From positions 62,001-126,000 of the forward strand of contig JABCZR010000009.1 in the NCBI GenBank assembly GCA_013289585.1: DNA of 64,000 bases, read 5' to 3'. Under the pieces are notes generated by a model. It was given only the letters and a program-made list of their open reading frames with translations. It ran no database searches and had not been told where the DNA came from. Shown one piece after another: positions 25,064 to 34,753 of the stretch; position 1 is the first letter of the stretch, and each line of letters opens with the position of its first letter. Made by a program: the position numbers and the translations under genes. Source of the stretch: Acidobacteriota bacterium. GTDB lineage: Bacteria > Acidobacteriota > Terriglobia > Acidiferrales > UBA7541.

Positions 25064-26425
25064 TCATCTCTCTTCTTTTTTCCTGACTTCTGTGGTGAGG
25101 CGGCCGCGATGGAGCTGGATGGCTACGGTGTCGCCGAGGGCGACTTGGGCGGCGTCACGGAGGAGGTTGCCGGCGGCGTCGGTGGCGATGGCGTAGCCGC
25201 GTTCGAGGACGCGGAGGGGGCTGCGCTCCTGGAGCTGCAAGGATAATTTTTCGAGGCGGTCGCGTTTGCTGCGGAGCTGGCGCTCCATGCGGACGCCGAG
25301 ATCGGCGTTGCGTTTTTCGAGGCGCAGGCGGAAGGCCGAAATCTTCACGCGAAAATCGAACGAGGCGATGCGCAGGTGCGCAGTAGTAAAACGTTGCCGC
25401 GATTGTCGGAGGCGCTCGCGGAGGCCGAGCGCGAGGCGTGAAGTCATTTCATCGGCGCGCTGGCGCTGCTGGCGCAAGAGATCGAGCGGGCGGCGAAAGC
25501 CCCGGCGGGCGGAGAGTTCGTGAACGCGGCGGGACAGTTCCAGCAGGCGATAGCGAAGCAGGCCAGCGAGAGTTTCGCGCAGGTCGGCGATGTGCTTGTC
25601 GAATTCGGCGCGCGTCTGGACGACGAGCTCCGCGGCGGCGGAAGGAGTGGAGGCGCGCAGGTCGGCGACGAAATCGGCGATGGTGAAATCGGTTTCGTGG
25701 CCGATGCCGGAGATGACGGGAATTTCCGAGGCGAAGATGGCGCGCGCGACGATTTCTTCGTTGAAGGCCCACAAATCTTCCATGGAGCCGCCGCCTCGCG
25801 CAAGGATCAGTACGTCCACCATTTTCCTGGCATTGAAAAACTTCAGCGCTTTGACGATTTCCTCGGCGGAGCCTTCGCCCTGGACTCGGACGGGATAGAC
25901 GGTGAGATGCACGTTGTGGAAGCGTCGCGTGAGAATGCGCACGACGTCCCGGACAGCGGCGCCGCGCGGCGAAGTGATGATGCCGATGCGGCTGGGAAGC
26001 AGCGGCAGCGGTTTTTTGCGTGCGGGATCGAAGAGGCCTTCGGCTTCGAGGCGCTTCTTCAATTGCTGGAAAGCAAGCTGGAGCGCGCCAAGACCGATGG
26101 GCTCGAGATTTTCGACGTAGATTTGATATTCGCCGCGGGTTTCGTAAACGCTGATGGAACCGCGCACGCTCATCTGCAGGCCGTCTTCGGGGCGGAACTT
26201 GATGCCGCGCTGTTGCTGCTTGAAGAAAACGCAGCGGACCTGGGCGCGATCGTCTTTCAAGGTGAAATAGATATGGCCGGACTGCGCTTCGCGGCAATTA
26301 GAGATTTCACCCTGGACGGAGACGTCCGTGAAGTTTTTGGCGAGGAGATCGCGGATCTTCCCGGTCAGCTCGCTGACGGTCATGATGCGGCGCTCGGGCA
26401 TGAGGTTGAAAGTCAGCTGGGTCAT
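25064..26425 (-). CDS. xseA: Exodeoxyribonuclease VII large subunit
   Basis: Large subunit of the ATP-independent single-strand DNA exonuclease. The OB-fold N-terminal domain (TVSELTGKIRDLLAKNFTDV, QGEISNCREAQSGHIYFTLK) is followed by the catalytic core GIITSPRGAAVRDVVRIL, LILARGGGSMEDLWAFNEE and ISGIGHETDFTIADFVADL, then a long coiled-coil. The length of 453 is normal. The small subunit gene xseB, often adjacent, is not seen here. The 5' region is unusual: about 300 bases of leader with three direct repeats behind a consensus promoter. Confidence 0.95.
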   Translation of the reverse strand: MTQLTFNLMPERRIMTVSELTGKIRDLLAKNFTDVSVQGEISNCREAQSGHIYFTLKDDRAQVRCVFFKQQQRGIKFRPEDGLQMSVRGSISVYETRGEYQIYVENLEPIGLGALQLAFQQLKKRLEAEGLFDPARKKPLPLLPSRIGIITSPRGAAVRDVVRILTRRFHNVHLTVYPVRVQGEGSAEEIVKALKFFNARKMVDVLILARGGGSMEDLWAFNEEIVARAIFASEIPVISGIGHETDFTIADFVADLRASTPSAAAELVVQTRAEFDKHIADLRETLAGLLRYRLLELSRRVHELSARRGFRRPLDLLRQQRQRADEMTSRLALGLRERLRQSRQRFTTAHLRIASFDFRVKISAFRLRLEKRNADLGVRMERQLRSKRDRLEKLSLQLQERSPLRVLERGYAIATDAAGNLLRDAAQVALGDTVAIQLHRGRLTTEVRKKEER

Positions 26426-26530
26426 TTTTGGCGACCTATAGGATCGACCGGATAGGGAGCGGCTGGAGAATAAACTTTGGCAGAGAATCTTGTTAACAAT
26501 TTACTCCCCTACCCCCCTTTTTTTCGCATC

Positions 26531-26622
26531 TGCGCATTCTAAAGGAGTTTAAGCCCTTTGTTCCTGGAACTGCGCATTCTAAACGAGTTATGGGCGCGTT
26601 TTTCGGAACTGCGCATTCTAAA
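26531..26622 (-). repeat. Three direct repeats of a 13-base motif in the xseA leader
   Basis: TGCGCATTCTAAA occurs at 26531-26543, 26571-26583 and 26610-26622 (plus-strand reading), at 40 and 39-base spacing; two copies share the longer AACTGCGCATTCTAAA. The spacers differ in sequence. This is too short and too few for CRISPR. The 410-base gap 26426-26835 holds only this array, the promoter and no credible gene. The copies could be protein-binding sites, RNA elements in the leader, or part of a dispersed repeat family. Confidence 0.75.
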
Positions 26623-26728
26623 TGGCTTAGTGATTTCTGTGTAGGAAGCGTTGAGCGTCGGGAAGCGAGAAGAAGCACAGGCAAAGAAAAGTCGGCAGGA
26701 CGAGAGTGGTCTGCGAAATTCATAACAC

Positions 26729-26756
26729 ATTATAACAGATAGGTACTATTTGTCAA
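26729..26756 (-). promoter_or_regulatory. Consensus sigma-70 promoter facing xseA
   Basis: On the minus strand a perfect -35 TTGACA (26756-26751) is followed by a 16-base spacer and a perfect -10 TATAAT (26734-26729). Transcription would begin near 26722 and run through the three direct repeats to xseA about 297 bases on. An ATG lies right at the predicted start (26723), in frame for a 76-codon reading that crosses the repeats, but its protein looks non-coding. Confidence 0.8.
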
Positions 26757-26835
26757 GAATAACTAACAAACTGTTTGGGTTCTATCAGCTAGCTGCAAGT
26801 ATCCGTTCCCGCCGGCACACGCAGGGGAGATTTCT

Positions 26836-29115
26836 TCAGAGATTTGGAGCGGCCAAAACGAGATTGAGAGTCTGTGGGCCGCCGGCTTCGAGGAAGGCGG
26901 CGTGGGCCTGGCTGCGGCACGCTTCGGCGTGATGGAGCAGTTCGGCGAAGGCAGGAGAAGAGTGCAGCGGCGAGAACCAAGGATCGCGGGTAAGAGAGGA
27001 GCTGCACAGAAACCCGTCATCAATCACACGGTGAAGAAGGTTGATGGCCTTCTCCACCCGACCGATCCGGGCGAGCTGGCGCCCCACGTAGAATTGGCTC
27101 TCCAGATCCCTTTGCGTGAGCAAGTCTCCGGCTTCAATCGCGTGGAGACATTCCTGAAAGTTGCCTTCGAGATAGGCTCGGAGCGACTGCATGATGGCGC
27201 GAAGGGGACCGGGAATGGCGCCCGTTTTTTCACGGTCGCGGAGTTTTGCCAACGCGGTCCCAGTCTCGCCAAGGCAAGCCAGCGCTGCACAGTCGAGGTA
27301 GAAGCCTGCCTTTGTATCGTAGCAATCGAGAGACTTTTGATACTCGCCAAGGAGGAAGTAAGTGTGCGCCACGCTGGTGATGGCCTGGGGATCGAGATGA
27401 CGGGAACGAAAATGAGCGGCGAGAGAGGCATCCAACTGGTCGCAATAGCGGCAAGCCTGAACGAGGCCGGCGAACAGCTCCGGATCGTTGCGGCGGGAGC
27501 GTGACCGGTGGAGCAACCGCAGCATGGCCTGCTGCGCGTGGCCCTGATCGCATTCGATGAGAGTGTAGAGATTGTGGGCGATGGTGAGGTCCGGATTGAG
27601 AGTGAAAGCCTTGGCGAAGGCTTCGTTGGCCCGCTCGAAGCCGAGATCCACGTTTTCGGCAAATTTGTCCAGGAAGCGAAGAACTCTTCCGAGCCGCGCC
27701 CAGGCCGGCGCGTATTGGGGATCCTCTTCGAGGCAGTGGAGATAGAGACTGCGCGCCAGGTTCATGTTTTCCGGTGTACGGCTGGCGATAAGCTGATTCG
27801 CGCGCAGATAATACTCGTAGGCTTTGGCGCTGGCGGGAACATCGCGGCGAAAACTGCGGCGCTCGCGATCGCTGAGGGGCAGCATAAGGGATTCCACAAT
27901 CCCCTGGGACAATTCGTCCTGGAGGCGGAAGAGATCCTGGAGGGAGGAATTTACCGTTTCCGACCAGAGCACGGTGCCGCTGGGCGCCTCCACCAACTGG
28001 CAAGTGACGCGAATCTGATCACCTGCGCGCAAGAGTGACCCGGTGAGGATGGCGTCGACTCCAGCTTCCGCTGCGATTCGCTTGGGATCGGGAGCGCCGG
28101 AAAAGGCGGCAGCCGAGATGCTCGAGCGCACGATCAGGCTATCAATGCCGGAGAGTGAATTGCTGACCGCGTCGGGAAGGCTGTGGGCAAGAAAATCCGT
28201 GTCCTCGTCCTTCTTGAGCAAACGGAACGGTAGAACGATCAGGCGAGTGACGGTTTGAGGCCGGACGAGAGCGATGGCGCTGGTCGAGATGGTGATGTCA
28301 TTCAGCGCATCGAGCATTTTGTGAGCGGAAGAGTAGCGATGTTCAGCGCGCTTGGCGATGGCCACGCGGAGCGCCTGGTCCAGGGCTTCAATTTCGCGGG
28401 AGCCGGTGAGGGGAGGCGGGTCGTGATGTAACACGGCGTATAGGACATCGACACTCGAAACGCCGTCAAAGGGACGTTTGCCAGAGAGCAATTCGTAAAG
28501 GATGCCTCCGGCCGCAAAAATGTCCGCGGATGGGCCGGCGATCTCCCCACGCGCTTGTTCCGGTGCCATGTAGTGGGGAGTGCCCATGATCATGCCCGAC
28601 GCGGTCAGGAGAGTGGCCGTCTGGAGCGGGTCGCTTTCGCCGGGGCCTTCCTGGAGGGTAGAGCGAGCCAGACCGAAATCGAGGAGTTTGACGCCATGCC
28701 TGGTGAGAAAAACATTGGAGGGTTTCAGGTCGCGGTGGACAATGCCGAGGTCGTGAAGAGCTTGCAGCGCAGCCAGTATTTGCCGCTCGATATTCACCGC
28801 TTCCGGTGTGGGGATGGCGCCGCCGGCGATGCGTTCCGCAAGAGATTGACCGTCGAGAAATTCGAGCACCAGGAAGAGATCGTTTCCGCCTTCCAGGACC
28901 TCAAAAACCTGACAAACTCCCGGATGGCTGACACGCGCGAGGGAGCGCGCTTCGCGCCAGAGGCGGGCGCGAGCGTCCTGATTCTCGAACGACTGGTGCA
29001 ACGTCTTGATAGCCACAGCTCGATGCAGACGTTCATCCCAGCCCTCGTAGACGACACCCATCCCGCCGGCGCCAATCTTGCGTCGAATTTGATATTGGCC
29101 GATCGCTTCTAGCAT
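26836..29115 (-). CDS. Cytoplasmic Ser/Thr protein kinase with TolB/FlgO-like and TPR regions
   Basis: PknB-type kinase of 759 residues. Glycine loop IGAGGMGVVYEG is at ~14-25, catalytic lysine in VAIKTLHQ, VHRDLKPSNVFL near 126, LLDFGLAR near 146 and APEQARGE further on. After the kinase (~270) is a region starting RLIVLPFRLLKKDEDTDFLA and containing GVDAILTGSLLRAGDQIRVT. It resembles the FlgO/TolB N-terminal-like domain found in Acidobacterial kinases and CadC-like regulators. TPRs follow to the C-terminus. No membrane helix is seen between them, unlike the paralogue at 29637. Substrates unknown. Confidence 0.9.
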   Translation of the reverse strand: MLEAIGQYQIRRKIGAGGMGVVYEGWDERLHRAVAIKTLHQSFENQDARARLWREARSLARVSHPGVCQVFEVLEGGNDLFLVLEFLDGQSLAERIAGGAIPTPEAVNIERQILAALQALHDLGIVHRDLKPSNVFLTRHGVKLLDFGLARSTLQEGPGESDPLQTATLLTASGMIMGTPHYMAPEQARGEIAGPSADIFAAGGILYELLSGKRPFDGVSSVDVLYAVLHHDPPPLTGSREIEALDQALRVAIAKRAEHRYSSAHKMLDALNDITISTSAIALVRPQTVTRLIVLPFRLLKKDEDTDFLAHSLPDAVSNSLSGIDSLIVRSSISAAAFSGAPDPKRIAAEAGVDAILTGSLLRAGDQIRVTCQLVEAPSGTVLWSETVNSSLQDLFRLQDELSQGIVESLMLPLSDRERRSFRRDVPASAKAYEYYLRANQLIASRTPENMNLARSLYLHCLEEDPQYAPAWARLGRVLRFLDKFAENVDLGFERANEAFAKAFTLNPDLTIAHNLYTLIECDQGHAQQAMLRLLHRSRSRRNDPELFAGLVQACRYCDQLDASLAAHFRSRHLDPQAITSVAHTYFLLGEYQKSLDCYDTKAGFYLDCAALACLGETGTALAKLRDREKTGAIPGPLRAIMQSLRAYLEGNFQECLHAIEAGDLLTQRDLESQFYVGRQLARIGRVEKAINLLHRVIDDGFLCSSSLTRDPWFSPLHSSPAFAELLHHAEACRSQAHAAFLEAGGPQTLNLVLAAPNL

Positions 29116-29240
29116 AGAGAAGCCTCTGCCATGCTATGCCTGCCGCTGATGACCTGCAATGACCCTGCTCCCCGGAGACGCGAATTTGCGGCGTGTCCGT
29201 GGGATGCGATTGCGAGCGTTATTTCAGAGTGCAACGAAAA

Positions 29241-29474
29241 TTAGCGCCGGAAATGGGAGAAGAGCCAGAAGAGCAGAGAAAGCCCAAGGCTGAGGAGGAG
29301 GCAGGTGGCGATCGGGAAATAGAAAGTGGAGTGCTCACCGCGGTGGAGGATATCGCCGGGGAGTTTTCCAAGGCGAAAGGGGAGTCTGCCGTCGAAATAC
29401 AACATCGCGCCAGTGACGACCATCACGGCGCCAAGCAGCATCAGGAGTCGGCCGAGATCGCGCGCTGGATCCAT
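29241..29474 (-). CDS. DUF2905 family small membrane protein
   Basis: A 77-residue protein with two predicted membrane helices: LGRLLMLLGAVMVVTGAMLY at ~7-27 and FPIATCLLLSLGLSLLFWLF at ~53-72. Between them is GRLPFRLGKLPGDILHRGEH, the conserved LPGDI loop of DUF2905. The start at 29474 (MDPARDLGRL) gives the normal family length; longer in-frame starts run into the neighbouring kinase on the other strand. Function of the family is unknown. It lies between two divergent kinase genes. Confidence 0.85.
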   Translation of the reverse strand: MDPARDLGRLLMLLGAVMVVTGAMLYFDGRLPFRLGKLPGDILHRGEHSTFYFPIATCLLLSLGLSLLFWLFSHFRR

Positions 29475-29636
29475 TCCTGGATTGTACTGGAAATCTTTCG
29501 TCGAGCTCCTCAGCTGATTTCGCGGGACGCCTTCAAAAACAGGAGCCCGGCACCAGAAATCTGAAATCAAGAATAAGGCAGGCGAATCGCGCGATTCGTT
29601 GACTTGCCCTCGCGCGCAACCTAAGATGCCCGCTCG

Positions 29637-32018
29637 ATGGAAAATCCCTCCATGATTGGCCGCGTCCTTGGCCACTATCTCATTGTCGTGAAACTCGGCG
29701 CCGGCGGAATGGGCGAAGTATACAGCGCGCGCGACGAAAGACTGGAGCGCGATGTGGCGCTGAAAGTCTTGCCTGAGAAAGCCTTGAGCGACGAAGCGGC
29801 GCGCAAGCGCTTTCGCAAAGAGGCGCTTGCACTCTCCAAGCTGAACCATCCGAATATTGCCACGATCTATGACTTTGATTCCAACGGCGGCGTGGACTTT
29901 TTGGCTATGGAATATGTGGCTGGTGAAACGCTAGGGCAAAAAATTGCGAACAAGCCGCTCAATGAATCCGATGTGGCGCGGCTGGGCTGCCAGATTGCGG
30001 ATGCGCTGGAAGAGGCCCATGAACGCGGAATTGTCCATCGAGACCTGAAACCAGGGAATGTGATGGTGACGCCAAAGGGGCGAGTGAAGGTACTGGATTT
30101 TGGCCTGGCCAAGTTGCTGCGGCCGGGCGGAGCGATGGCGGCTGCCGACACGCTGAGCGAGACACAGCAAGGGATGTCGGGAACGCTGCCGTACATGTCG
30201 CCGGAGCAATTGCGCGAAGAGCCGGTGGACCAGCGCAGCGATATTTTCGCGCTTGGGGCGGTGCTTTACGAGATGGCCACGGGGCAGCGGCCGTTTCCTC
30301 AGACGAAGACTACCCGGTTAACCGACGCGATTTTACATGACGCTCCGGTGGCCCCGCGAGTGCTGAATCCGCGTATTTCTCCGGAACTCGAACAAATCAT
30401 TCTGAAATGCTTGGAGAAGACACCGGACCTACGTTTCCAGTCGGCCAAAGAGCTGAGTGCGGATCTTCGGAGGCTGAGTGCGCCCGGCACGGCGCCAAGC
30501 TCAGCAAGCGCAATCAAACGGCGCGGCCCCGTCCGTAAGATTGCGCTGGCATCCGTAGTTGGATTGGCCGCGCTGCTTGGGGCGCTGGCCCTGTTGAATG
30601 TCGGGGGGTGGCGTGATCGATTTCCGGGAAGTACTAAAGGTCCAAAATTCGAATCGCTGGCCGTTCTGCCGCTGGCAAATCTTTCCGCAGATCCGGCGCA
30701 GGAATATTTCGCCGATGGGATGACCGAGGAACTGACCACGGAGCTGGCGCAAATCAGCGGACTGCGAGTAATTTCGCGAACTTCAACGATGCGTTACAAG
30801 GGCAGCCAGAAACCGTTGCCGGAGATCGCCAGGGAACTCGGTGTGGACGCAGTGATTGAAGGCTCTGTGGAACGGTCCGGAGACGAAGTGCGTATTTCGG
30901 CGCAGCTGATCAACGCGCGGAACGACACGCATCTGTGGGCGCGGAGTTACCACCGCAATCTCCGGGACGTGCTGGCGATGCAGAGCGAAGTGGCTCGCGC
31001 CATCGCGGGAGAAATCAGCGTGCGATTGACGCCGCAGGAACAGGCGCGGTTTGAACGTTCGCGCCCAGTGAACACCACGGCGTACGAAGCGTACCTTAGA
31101 GGGCTTTATCATTGGAATTTTCACACGCCGGATGAAATGCAGAAAGCCATTGTTGAATACAACCGTGCGATTGAGATCGATCCGGGCTATGCGCTGGCCT
31201 ACGTGGCCCTGTCTAATACCTATCATCTCCTACCGTTCAATGCGGATGCGCCGCCGCAAGAGGCCTTTCCCAAGGCAAAGGAGGCGGCGCTGAAGGCCAT
31301 AGAATTGGATCCGCAGCTCGGGGAAGCGCACTCTTCGCTGGCGCTGGTTCTCGGACAATACGACTGGGACTGGGCGGGGGCGGAGCGCGAACATAAGCGG
31401 GCCATTGAGCTGAGCCCCAATAGTCCCAGCGCGCTCATGTACTATGCAGAGTTGCTCTCGGTTCAAGGCCGCCATGCCGAGGCTATCGCCATGGCAACCC
31501 GAGGACGCGAGCTGGATCCGGTTGCTGGCGCAGTCGGTTTGCAACTTTCGAGAGCATACTTTCACGCGCGCCAATACGATCGTGCCGCGAAGTCCTTTCA
31601 GCAATTTCTCGAGACCAATCCTTATTTTTGGCCATTGCATCTTTTTCTGGGGGAGGTTTACGCGCAGAAGGGCGAGTATGCCAAAGCGCTCGCCGAGTTT
31701 CATCAAGCGGAGGGACCTACGTTGCAAGCGAGGTCCTTGATTGGACATGTCTATGCCATTTCCGGTAGGAAGCTGGAGGCGGAAAAAATTCTCGACGAAC
31801 TCGTGCTGCGATCGAAGTCGGCTTATCTTCCTCCAACCTATATCGCAAGAATATGCGCGGGGCTTGGGCAAAAGGATGAAGCGATTGCGTGGCTGGAAAA
31901 AGGCTACACCCTACGGGATTCCCACATGGAATTCCTGGCTGTGGACCCCACATTTGACGGGTTGCGATCGGACCCACGGTTCGCCAAATTGCTTCGGCGA
32001 ATGAACCTGGCAAAGTAG
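29637..32018 (+). CDS. Membrane Ser/Thr protein kinase with TolB/FlgO-like and TPR regions
   Basis: PknB-type kinase of 793 residues with glycine loop LGAGGMGEVYSA (~22-33), lysine in VALKVLPEK, VHRDLKPGNVMV (H at ~134), LDFGLAKLL and SPEQLREE. One membrane helix (LASVVGLAALLGALALLNVG) lies at ~303-322. Outside it the domain FESLAVLPLANLSADPAQEY through GVDAVIEGSVERSGDEVRIS resembles the TolB/FlgO-like domain, followed by several TPRs (for example AIEIDPGYALAYVALSNTYH). It is the same architecture as the 26836-29115 kinase but with a membrane anchor. The start could also be the ATG at 29652. Confidence 0.92.
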   Translation: MENPSMIGRVLGHYLIVVKLGAGGMGEVYSARDERLERDVALKVLPEKALSDEAARKRFRKEALALSKLNHPNIATIYDFDSNGGVDFLAMEYVAGETLGQKIANKPLNESDVARLGCQIADALEEAHERGIVHRDLKPGNVMVTPKGRVKVLDFGLAKLLRPGGAMAAADTLSETQQGMSGTLPYMSPEQLREEPVDQRSDIFALGAVLYEMATGQRPFPQTKTTRLTDAILHDAPVAPRVLNPRISPELEQIILKCLEKTPDLRFQSAKELSADLRRLSAPGTAPSSASAIKRRGPVRKIALASVVGLAALLGALALLNVGGWRDRFPGSTKGPKFESLAVLPLANLSADPAQEYFADGMTEELTTELAQISGLRVISRTSTMRYKGSQKPLPEIARELGVDAVIEGSVERSGDEVRISAQLINARNDTHLWARSYHRNLRDVLAMQSEVARAIAGEISVRLTPQEQARFERSRPVNTTAYEAYLRGLYHWNFHTPDEMQKAIVEYNRAIEIDPGYALAYVALSNTYHLLPFNADAPPQEAFPKAKEAALKAIELDPQLGEAHSSLALVLGQYDWDWAGAEREHKRAIELSPNSPSALMYYAELLSVQGRHAEAIAMATRGRELDPVAGAVGLQLSRAYFHARQYDRAAKSFQQFLETNPYFWPLHLFLGEVYAQKGEYAKALAEFHQAEGPTLQARSLIGHVYAISGRKLEAEKILDELVLRSKSAYLPPTYIARICAGLGQKDEAIAWLEKGYTLRDSHMEFLAVDPTFDGLRSDPRFAKLLRRMNLAK

Positions 32019-32060
32019 CAGCAATGCGTCAGGACAGGCGGGACGGCCATCGTCCACAAA

Positions 32061-32085
32061 GGTGCAGCAGTGCTGCGCCCCTACA
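32061..32085. repeat. REP-like hairpin element, copy 1
   Basis: GGTGCAGCA pairs with TGCTGCGCC (one G-T) around a single base, followed by CCTACA. The 15 bases TGCTGCGCCCCTACA are identical in copy 2 at 38317-38331. It sits in the gap between convergent genes, so it may end transcription from both sides or be an intergenic repeat. Confidence 0.6.
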
Positions 32086-32107
32086 GGAGACCTGATTTCA
32101 AGGCGAA

Positions 32108-32527
32108 CTAAATGAGTTCGAGGCCGGCGAAGAAGTAGCCGATTTCGAATGCGGCGGTTTCGGGAGCGTCGGAGCCGTGGGTGCAATTGTTGCCGATGCT
32201 GGTGCCGAGGTCGTGGCGGATGGTGCCGGGCGCGGCTTTCTTGGGATCGGTGGCACCCATGGTGTCGCGCCATTTGAGGATGGCGCCTTCGGCTTCGAGG
32301 ACCATGGCGAAGATTTTGCCGGAACTCATAAAGTCCGTGAGTTCGCCGAAGAAGGGCCGGGCTTTGTGCACGGCGTAGAAGCCGCCAGCTTCGTCTTTCG
32401 TCAGGCGCATGCCCTTGATCGCGACGATTTTGAACCCGGCCTTGTGAATCCGGGCCAGAATTTCACCTTGCTCGCCGCGACTGACAGCGTCGGGTTTGAT
32501 GATTGCGAAAGTACGCTCAAGTGCCAC
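32108..32527 (-). CDS. ndk: Nucleoside diphosphate kinase
   Basis: Transfers the gamma-phosphate between nucleoside triphosphates and diphosphates through a phosphohistidine. The 139-residue protein opens [17 protein letters not shown], has [12 protein letters not shown] in the middle and carries the active-site histidine in [16 protein letters not shown]. All are standard. It is 67 bases downstream of sucD, and NDK often cooperates with succinyl-CoA synthetase to rebalance GTP/ATP, so co-expression makes sense. Confidence 0.97.
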   Translation of the reverse strand: MALERTFAIIKPDAVSRGEQGEILARIHKAGFKIVAIKGMRLTKDEAGGFYAVHKARPFFGELTDFMSSGKIFAMVLEAEGAILKWRDTMGATDPKKAAPGTIRHDLGTSIGNNCTHGSDAPETAAFEIGYFFAGLELI

Positions 32528-32593
32528 GAATTCCTCCGGTTTATCGAAATGAAACGCAGTGAGGGCGACGTAAAGCCGCCTTTACAAACACTT

Positions 32594-33463
32594 TTACTTC
32601 AGTGCTGCGGCGACGGTGGCGCCCATATCCGCTGGGGTTTCGACGCAGCGGATGCCGGCGGCGCCCATTGCGGCGTACTTGTCCTTCGCGGCGCCCTGGC
32701 CGCCGCTGATGATCGCGCCCGCGTGGCCCATGCGACGGCCCGGGGGAGCGGTTTGGCCAGCGATGAAGCCGACAACAGGCTTTTTCACGTTGACCTTGAT
32801 CCATTCAGCGGCGCGCTCTTCGGCGTTGCCGCCGATTTCGCCGATCAAGATGATGGCGTGGGTGTCCGGATCGTCGTTGAAAAACTTGATGGCATCGAGG
32901 AACGAAGTGCCGATGATGGGATCGCCGCCGATGCCGATACAAGTGGATTGGCCGATGCCGAGCTTGGTCAATTGATCCACGGCTTCGTAGGTTAGCGTTC
33001 CGCTGCGGCTGACGACGCCGACGTTACCCTGTTTGTGAATGCGGCCGGGCATGATGCCGATTTTGCACTTGCCAGGAGAGATGATGCCCGGGCAGTTCGG
33101 GCCGATGAGACGAGTCTTCTTGAAATCCACGGTGGCGGCGACGCGCACCATGTCCAGCGCGGGAATGCCTTCCGTGATGCAAATCACCAGCGGAATTTCT
33201 GAATCCGCGGCTTCGAGAATCGCGTCGGCAGCATACGGTGGCGGAACAAAAATCACGGATGCGTTTGCGCCGGTAGCTTTCGCCGCGTCGGCGACAGTGT
33301 TAAACACCGGTCGCTCCAGATGTTTCGTGCCACCTTTGCCGGGGGTGACACCGCCGACCACGTTGGTGCCGTACTCGATCATCTGCTGCGTGTGAAAAGT
33401 GCCTTCGCGGCCGGTGAAGCCCTGGACCAGCAAGCGTGTTTTTTCGTTAACGAGGATGCTCAT
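32594..33463 (-). CDS. sucD: Succinyl-CoA synthetase (ADP/GDP-forming), alpha subunit
   Basis: TCA-cycle enzyme subunit that binds CoA and carries the phosphohistidine. Seen are [20 protein letters not shown] near the N-terminus, [19 protein letters not shown] in the middle, [16 protein letters not shown], and the active-site histidine in [20 protein letters not shown]. Length of 289 is standard. Its start overlaps the sucC stop by four bases, so the two subunits are translationally coupled. Confidence 0.97.
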   Translation of the reverse strand: MSILVNEKTRLLVQGFTGREGTFHTQQMIEYGTNVVGGVTPGKGGTKHLERPVFNTVADAAKATGANASVIFVPPPYAADAILEAADSEIPLVICITEGIPALDMVRVAATVDFKKTRLIGPNCPGIISPGKCKIGIMPGRIHKQGNVGVVSRSGTLTYEAVDQLTKLGIGQSTCIGIGGDPIIGTSFLDAIKFFNDDPDTHAIILIGEIGGNAEERAAEWIKVNVKKPVVGFIAGQTAPPGRRMGHAGAIISGGQGAAKDKYAAMGAAGIRCVETPADMGATVAAALK

Positions 33464-34629
33464 CGCGCACCCCCGGCGAGAGCAACGACCTTTTGGGCGC
33501 CGTCCTTCATGCCGTCGGCGATGGTGAAGTTCAGGCCGCTGTCGCGGAGGATCTGCTGGCCGAGTTCGACGTTGGTTCCTTCCATGCGCACGACCACGGG
33601 AACTTTCAATTGAAGATCCTTTGCGGCGGCGACGACGCCGGTGGCGAGCACGTCGCAGCGCAGGATGCCGCCGAAAATATTGATGAAGACGGCTTTGACT
33701 GCCGGGTCGCTCATCAGAATGCGAAAAGCATTTTTGACCTGATCGGCTGAGGCGCCTCCGCCAACATCGAGAAAATTGGCGGGCGAGCCGCCCGCGTACT
33801 TGATGATGTCCATGGTGGCCATCGCAAGGCCCGCGCCGTTGACCATGCAGGCCACGCTGCCTTCGAGCTTGATGTAGTTCAACCCGTACTTCGAAGCTTC
33901 CACTTCGAGCGGATCTTCTTCATCGAGATCGCGCAGTTCGCGGAGCTCCTTGTGACGGAAGAGCGCGTTGTCATCGAAGGTCATCTTGGCATCGAGAGCG
34001 ACGAGTTTGCCTTCACCGGTCAGCACGCAAGGATTGATTTCGAGCATCGAGGCATCGGTATCGATGAACGCTCGGTAGAGGGCCTGGAGGAAAGGAACCG
34101 ATTGATTGACGGCTTCGATGGACAAACCGAGGCCGAAAGCGATCTTGCGCGCTTGATAGAGTTGCAATCCAACAGCAGGATGAATGGTCTCGCGCAAAAT
34201 GGCGCCGGGATTATCCTTGGCGACTTCTTCGATTTCCATGCCGCCCGCGGCGCTGGCCATGAACACAACGCGGCCACTGGCGCGGTCGACAAGCAATCCA
34301 AGGTAGAGTTCGCGCTTGATATCAAGGCCTTCTTCGATGAGCACGCGCTTCACGATGCGGCCGACCGGGCCGGTTTGCGGCGTGACGAGCTTCATGCCCA
34401 GGATGTGGCTGGCGATATCGGCGGCTTCGTCGGAGGAGCGTGCGAGCTTGACGCCGCCGCCCTTTCCGCGTCCACCGGCGTGGATCTGCGCTTTCACGAC
34501 GCAAATATGCGACTTCAGGCGCTGCGCGGCTTCGCGAGCTTCTTCCTTGGTGAAAGCGACTTCGCCGCGCGGGGTGGTCACGCCATAGCGCGTCAGAATC
34601 GCTTTGGCCTGATACTCATGAATCTTCAT
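33460..34629 (-). CDS. sucC: Succinyl-CoA synthetase, beta subunit
   Basis: ATP-grasp subunit that binds nucleotide and succinate. It opens [20 protein letters not shown], has [20 protein letters not shown] for nucleotide binding, [20 protein letters not shown] and [20 protein letters not shown], then [16 protein letters not shown]. The length of 389 is typical. It is first in the sucC-sucD-ndk minus-strand group and divergent from trpD, with 124 bases between. Confidence 0.97.
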   Translation of the reverse strand: MKIHEYQAKAILTRYGVTTPRGEVAFTKEEAREAAQRLKSHICVVKAQIHAGGRGKGGGVKLARSSDEAADIASHILGMKLVTPQTGPVGRIVKRVLIEEGLDIKRELYLGLLVDRASGRVVFMASAAGGMEIEEVAKDNPGAILRETIHPAVGLQLYQARKIAFGLGLSIEAVNQSVPFLQALYRAFIDTDASMLEINPCVLTGEGKLVALDAKMTFDDNALFRHKELRELRDLDEEDPLEVEASKYGLNYIKLEGSVACMVNGAGLAMATMDIIKYAGGSPANFLDVGGGASADQVKNAFRILMSDPAVKAVFINIFGGILRCDVLATGVVAAAKDLQLKVPVVVRMEGTNVELGQQILRDSGLNFTIADGMKDGAQKVVALAGGAR

Positions 34630-34753
34630 TGAGGTTCCGTGCTCCGTGTGACTCTAAAGCAGTCAGCGAGTGTTAGAATTTTGAGGCGATGCGAAACATA
34701 GAAGTTTAACCGGAAGCCGGAAACGGAGCAAGGACGCGCAAAACAGGCGGCAA

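Noticed and set aside
26531-26622. CRISPR array
   Set aside because: Only three 13-base repeats, no cas genes in the window.
26493-26723. 76-codon reading frame across the three repeats, starting right at the predicted transcript start
   Set aside because: The protein is low-complexity only because it crosses the DNA repeats; no family likeness or ribosome site.
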